Source: Pempheris klunzingeri
Lineage: Eukaryota > Chordata > Actinopteri > Acropomatiformes > Pempheridae
Reading direction: 5' to 3'
Assembly (NCBI RefSeq): GCF_042242105.1
Contig: NC_092029.1
Coordinates: 17,904,885-17,968,884 of the forward strand
Length of the DNA stretch: 64,000 nt
The position numbers and the translations under genes were made by a program. The notes under the pieces are model-generated. The model saw only the letters and a program-made list of their open reading frames with translations, did not search any database and was not told where the DNA came from. Below, piece by piece: positions 61,342 to 64,000 of the stretch (position 1 is its first letter; each line of letters starts with the position of its first letter).

Positions 61342-64000
61342 TCAGACCACAGACGTGGTGCTCTCTGGATTGATCCGAACCGGCCTGGTGCTCTTCCTCA
61401 GGTCCTGCAGCTGTTTGGCCGGCTTGCCCACGCCCTCCTCGAACCGCCGCTCCACCACCGGCAGCACGGTGTCGTGGAGGAAGGTGGCGTTCTGCATGAT
61501 GAAGGCCTTCTTCTCGGGGTCCTGCTCGCAGCGCAGGCTGTAGTCCACGTGCTGCACGGCCACCAGGATGATCTCCCTCAGGCTCTCCAGCAGCACCATG
61601 TGCAGCTCGGGGAAGTAGAGCTTCAGGCCCTCCTCCAGGAAGCTCATCATCTGCTTTGTGAAGGCCACGATGGTGTAGCTCAGGTTCACCCAGCAGTCAT
61701 CGCCGGTGTACTGCTCGAAGGTGCCCATGCCGCAGCTGCGCATCTCGTCCTGCAGAGAAAAAGGATTCGTGGCTTTAGGAAGCTTAAACATTAGTTGTCA
61801 TTAACACTTAGTATGTGATAGGTCCTTCCTGGGAAACAGCCTTTGCAGATTATTTGATTTTTTTAACAAATGAATCAGCATTTGGGTGATAAAACTGACT
61901 GAAAAACGCCCATCACGATTATCCAGAGTTCCATCTTTAGACGTTTTGTCCCACCAACAGTCAAAAGCCCAAAGATGTTTCATTTCTAATGATATGAAGT
62001 GACAAAAAGCAGCAAACGCTCACATCTTGGTTGCTGAAATCAATTATTAAAGGGGTTGCTGATTCATTTCATGTTGATCAACTAAACAATGAATTCATTA
62101 AGTGTTTCAGCTCTAAACATCAGTAGAAAATTCGTGCGAATGCTGTTTTCACCACCGAGCACCAAAACACACAACAGCAGCACAAAAGCCAGATCCACCT
62201 TGAGTTTGAGCAGAGCCTCGGGGGTCATGAGGTTCATCTTCCTCCACATCTCCTCGGAGTTTCGGTGTTTGGTGGCTTCCATGATGATGTCCTTGTAGCT
62301 CAGCAGGGCTGCTTTGATGTCTTTGACCAGCAGGGACTGCAGGGTGAACGTCAGGTCCAGGCCGATCTCAGTCAGATGCTGGCAGTGCTCCTTAGCCACT
62401 TTAACACACTCCGCTGCCGTCGACAGGCTCTCCTTACTGTCAAACACCTGATGAAGACAGAAAATTCACTTTATTAGGATTTTTTTAGCATCATTATGCG
62501 TTATGCTAGTTTCTCAGAGTCTCATCCTTCACCTACCTGCTTGCTGAAGGCGTCCACAAACATCCTCATGGCTGATCTGGACCAGACCACGAAGGCGGAG
62601 TAGCAGCCGGTGTTCCCCGCAAAGTCCATCTCAAACTCCTTGGCCGTCTCCAGCAAGCTGGTGAAGAAGATGTTGCAGAGCTTGTGGATGTAGAGCAGCG
62701 TGGCTCCCTCTATGCGCAGCTGCCGTATGGCCGTCTGGACGGCGGCGGCGCGGTTCTTCAGGAACAGCTCGCAGGCCTTGGTGGACTGGCCTGCAGCACA
62801 GAGAGCAGTTCAAGTGGGATGACAATATTAGACGTAATGCTGTGAGACAGGGGCAGGTGGTTCGCAGTTTATGCTCCACATCTGGACATTTTCTAATCAC
62901 ATATATGGTGTTTATGGATTATTTATGGATGTTCTTGACTACATTTTAAAATATGAGCGTGTAGCACATCATAATTTAAAAACATTTAGAACGTAAGTTG
63001 GGGAGATAAAGATTTCTGGAAAATAAATCTGAACTTGAATCAATAAATAAAATGTGAAATATTGTGAATTTTGTGAGTTCAGTTGGTGGCAAGTCAATGA
63101 CGTCCACCTTAGAGGTTCTGCTGGGACTATCTGGACTCACAACCTCAGTATTTCTAATCTCCTGGCTGTGGTGTGTCTCGTGTTTTCTGCTTTTCACATT
63201 ACTGTTGCTTTTCCATTAGCTTCCTCTGTCAGGATGCTCCCCAGCTGTGATTTTAAAACATCATACTTAAATGCTTCACTTGCACGTTTTAATAGTTGAG
63301 TCTGGTCCAAATGAGCCCGTTTATGTCCTGCATTTTCTTCACTTTAACCGCGCTATACTATGCAAAATACTTTCTATATCGCCATATTTTGAACTGTGAT
63401 GTTGTGCAACTGCAGAAAAGGCAAAGTCGGCTATTTTGCTGATGTGTGAGGTGCCATCAGTGAGGACAAGAAACATGCTAGGACCTAGTCTGATCAGCTG
63501 GGACACGGCCCGCCGGGTGGCTTTAGGACCTCCGCGAAGTGACCGATCTGGAGACAACTCGAACACCAGAACCTCCGTCAGCTGCCGCACCCGCTCTTCC
63601 ACCTTCAGCCTCAGCTCTTTGACCCTCTGGGTGACCGGCTGGTCTTTGAGGTACTCGTTGAGCTTGTCCAGCAGGTCCACGGCGCCCTCGAAGTCTCTCT
63701 GGGCGATGCAAACGTCCAGATCCTCCGGCAGCTCCTGGATCCACTCCAGGCTGAGGTCCACGCTTTCCGCGGCGTCTGCTGGCTCGTCGTCGTCGTCCAC
63801 GTCGAAAGGATTGGTGGACACCTCGGCCCTCACAGGAGAAGTGGGGACCTCCTCCTCTTTCTTATGCTTGTCCTTGGTTACTTTGTTCTTCTTGGTCTCG
63901 TCCAGGATCTCCAGCCACTCCTTCTTGATTTTGCTGTTCTCCGCCTGGAAGATGCGGCTGTCTGGGAACATGAGGATCTTGAACATGTCCTTCATGGGGG
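61342..64000 (-). CDS. exoc8: EXOC8 (exocyst subunit Exo84), partial: last four coding exons
   Basis: EXOC8 is the Exo84 subunit of the octameric exocyst, which tethers secretory vesicles at the plasma membrane and is a RalA effector (family knowledge). Exons on minus: 63485 to past 64000, 62537-62790, 62199-62447, 61342-61749. Phases join correctly into about 474 residues plus stop, against about 725 in human, so the N-terminal third is outside the window. The first exon starts at the last helix of the PH domain (MFKILMFPDSRIFQAENSKI), then a charged linker with NPFDVDDDDE. It continues into the Exo84 C-terminal helical region (DLDVCIAQRDFEGAVDLLDK, VFELSPDRSLRGGPKATRRA). Later exons give KACELFLKNRAAAV, STAAECVKVAKEHC, EQYTGDDCWVNLSY and the ending INPESTTSVV. 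Identity to human EXOC8 is very high. The donor after 63485 (GTCCTA) is weak. Confidence 0.95.
61890..62113. mobile_element. MITE family A, copy 4, in EXOC8 last intron
   Basis: CCACCAACAGTCAAAAGCCC, AAAGATGTTTCATTTCTAAT, AATCAATTATTAAAGGGG, TGTTGATCAACTAAACAATG and GTGTTTCAGCTCTAA follow the 3' part of family A in order. Divergence is high. It fills about half of the 449-bp intron between the last two exons. Confidence 0.5.

Noticed and set aside
61285-61794. 169-codon plus-strand open frame
   Set aside because: It is the reverse-strand shadow of the last EXOC8 exon, which is clearly coding on minus.

Overview
The window is nuclear DNA of a ray-finned fish, most probably a percomorph-type teleost. 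Intron-split vertebrate genes lie among dinucleotide microsatellites, Tc1-like and piggyBac-like DNA transposon remnants, LINE 3' ends, a tRNA-derived SINE and several dispersed AT-rich MITE families that I recognise from teleost genomes. There are no bacterial genes, operons, CRISPR arrays or phage genes. The species is not determined.

Four protein-coding genes could be assembled exon by exon from splice sites, reading phase and remembered human orthologues. GNPAT (minus, 1087-8611, 17 coding exons, 684 aa) is the peroxisomal dihydroxyacetone-phosphate acyltransferase that starts ether-lipid synthesis, and it ends in the PTS1 tripeptide ARL. The C1orf131 orthologue (plus, 8931-12759, 8 coding exons, 249 aa) is a lysine-rich nucleolar DUF4602 protein of the small-subunit processome. 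It is head to head with GNPAT across a 319-bp probable bidirectional promoter. TRIM67 (minus, 18245-56847, 11 coding exons plus a candidate 81-bp cassette exon, 733 aa) is a neuronal class I TRIM E3 ligase that fills most of the window. EXOC8 (minus, 61342 to beyond 64000) is represented by its last four exons, which encode the end of the PH domain and the Exo84 C-terminal region.

Layout: 1-1086 is the 3' flank of GNPAT; 1087-12759 is the GNPAT/C1orf131 divergent pair; 12760-18244 is the convergent 3' region between C1orf131 and TRIM67, with a LINE fragment; 18245-56847 is TRIM67, with introns of up to 15 kb holding most of the repeats and some motif-rich non-coding stretches that could be enhancers; 56848-57010 is its GC-rich promoter; 57011-61341 is a repeat-bearing intergenic gap; 61342-64000 is EXOC8.

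The genes do not form one pathway. They are a conserved neighbourhood, remembered in human 1q42.2 as TRIM67-C1orf131-GNPAT-EXOC8. TRIM67, C1orf131 and GNPAT keep their relative order and orientation. EXOC8 lies beyond the 5' end of TRIM67 instead of beside GNPAT, and it is split by introns although I remember human EXOC8 as a single coding exon. The other noteworthy points are the candidate TRIM67 cassette exon, CA/UG dinucleotide repeats placed at several TRIM67 splice sites (one replaces a polypyrimidine tract), a piggyBac-type MITE with intact TTAA ends nested at the end of another MITE, and a perfect RFX X-box in a motif-rich part of TRIM67 intron 1.
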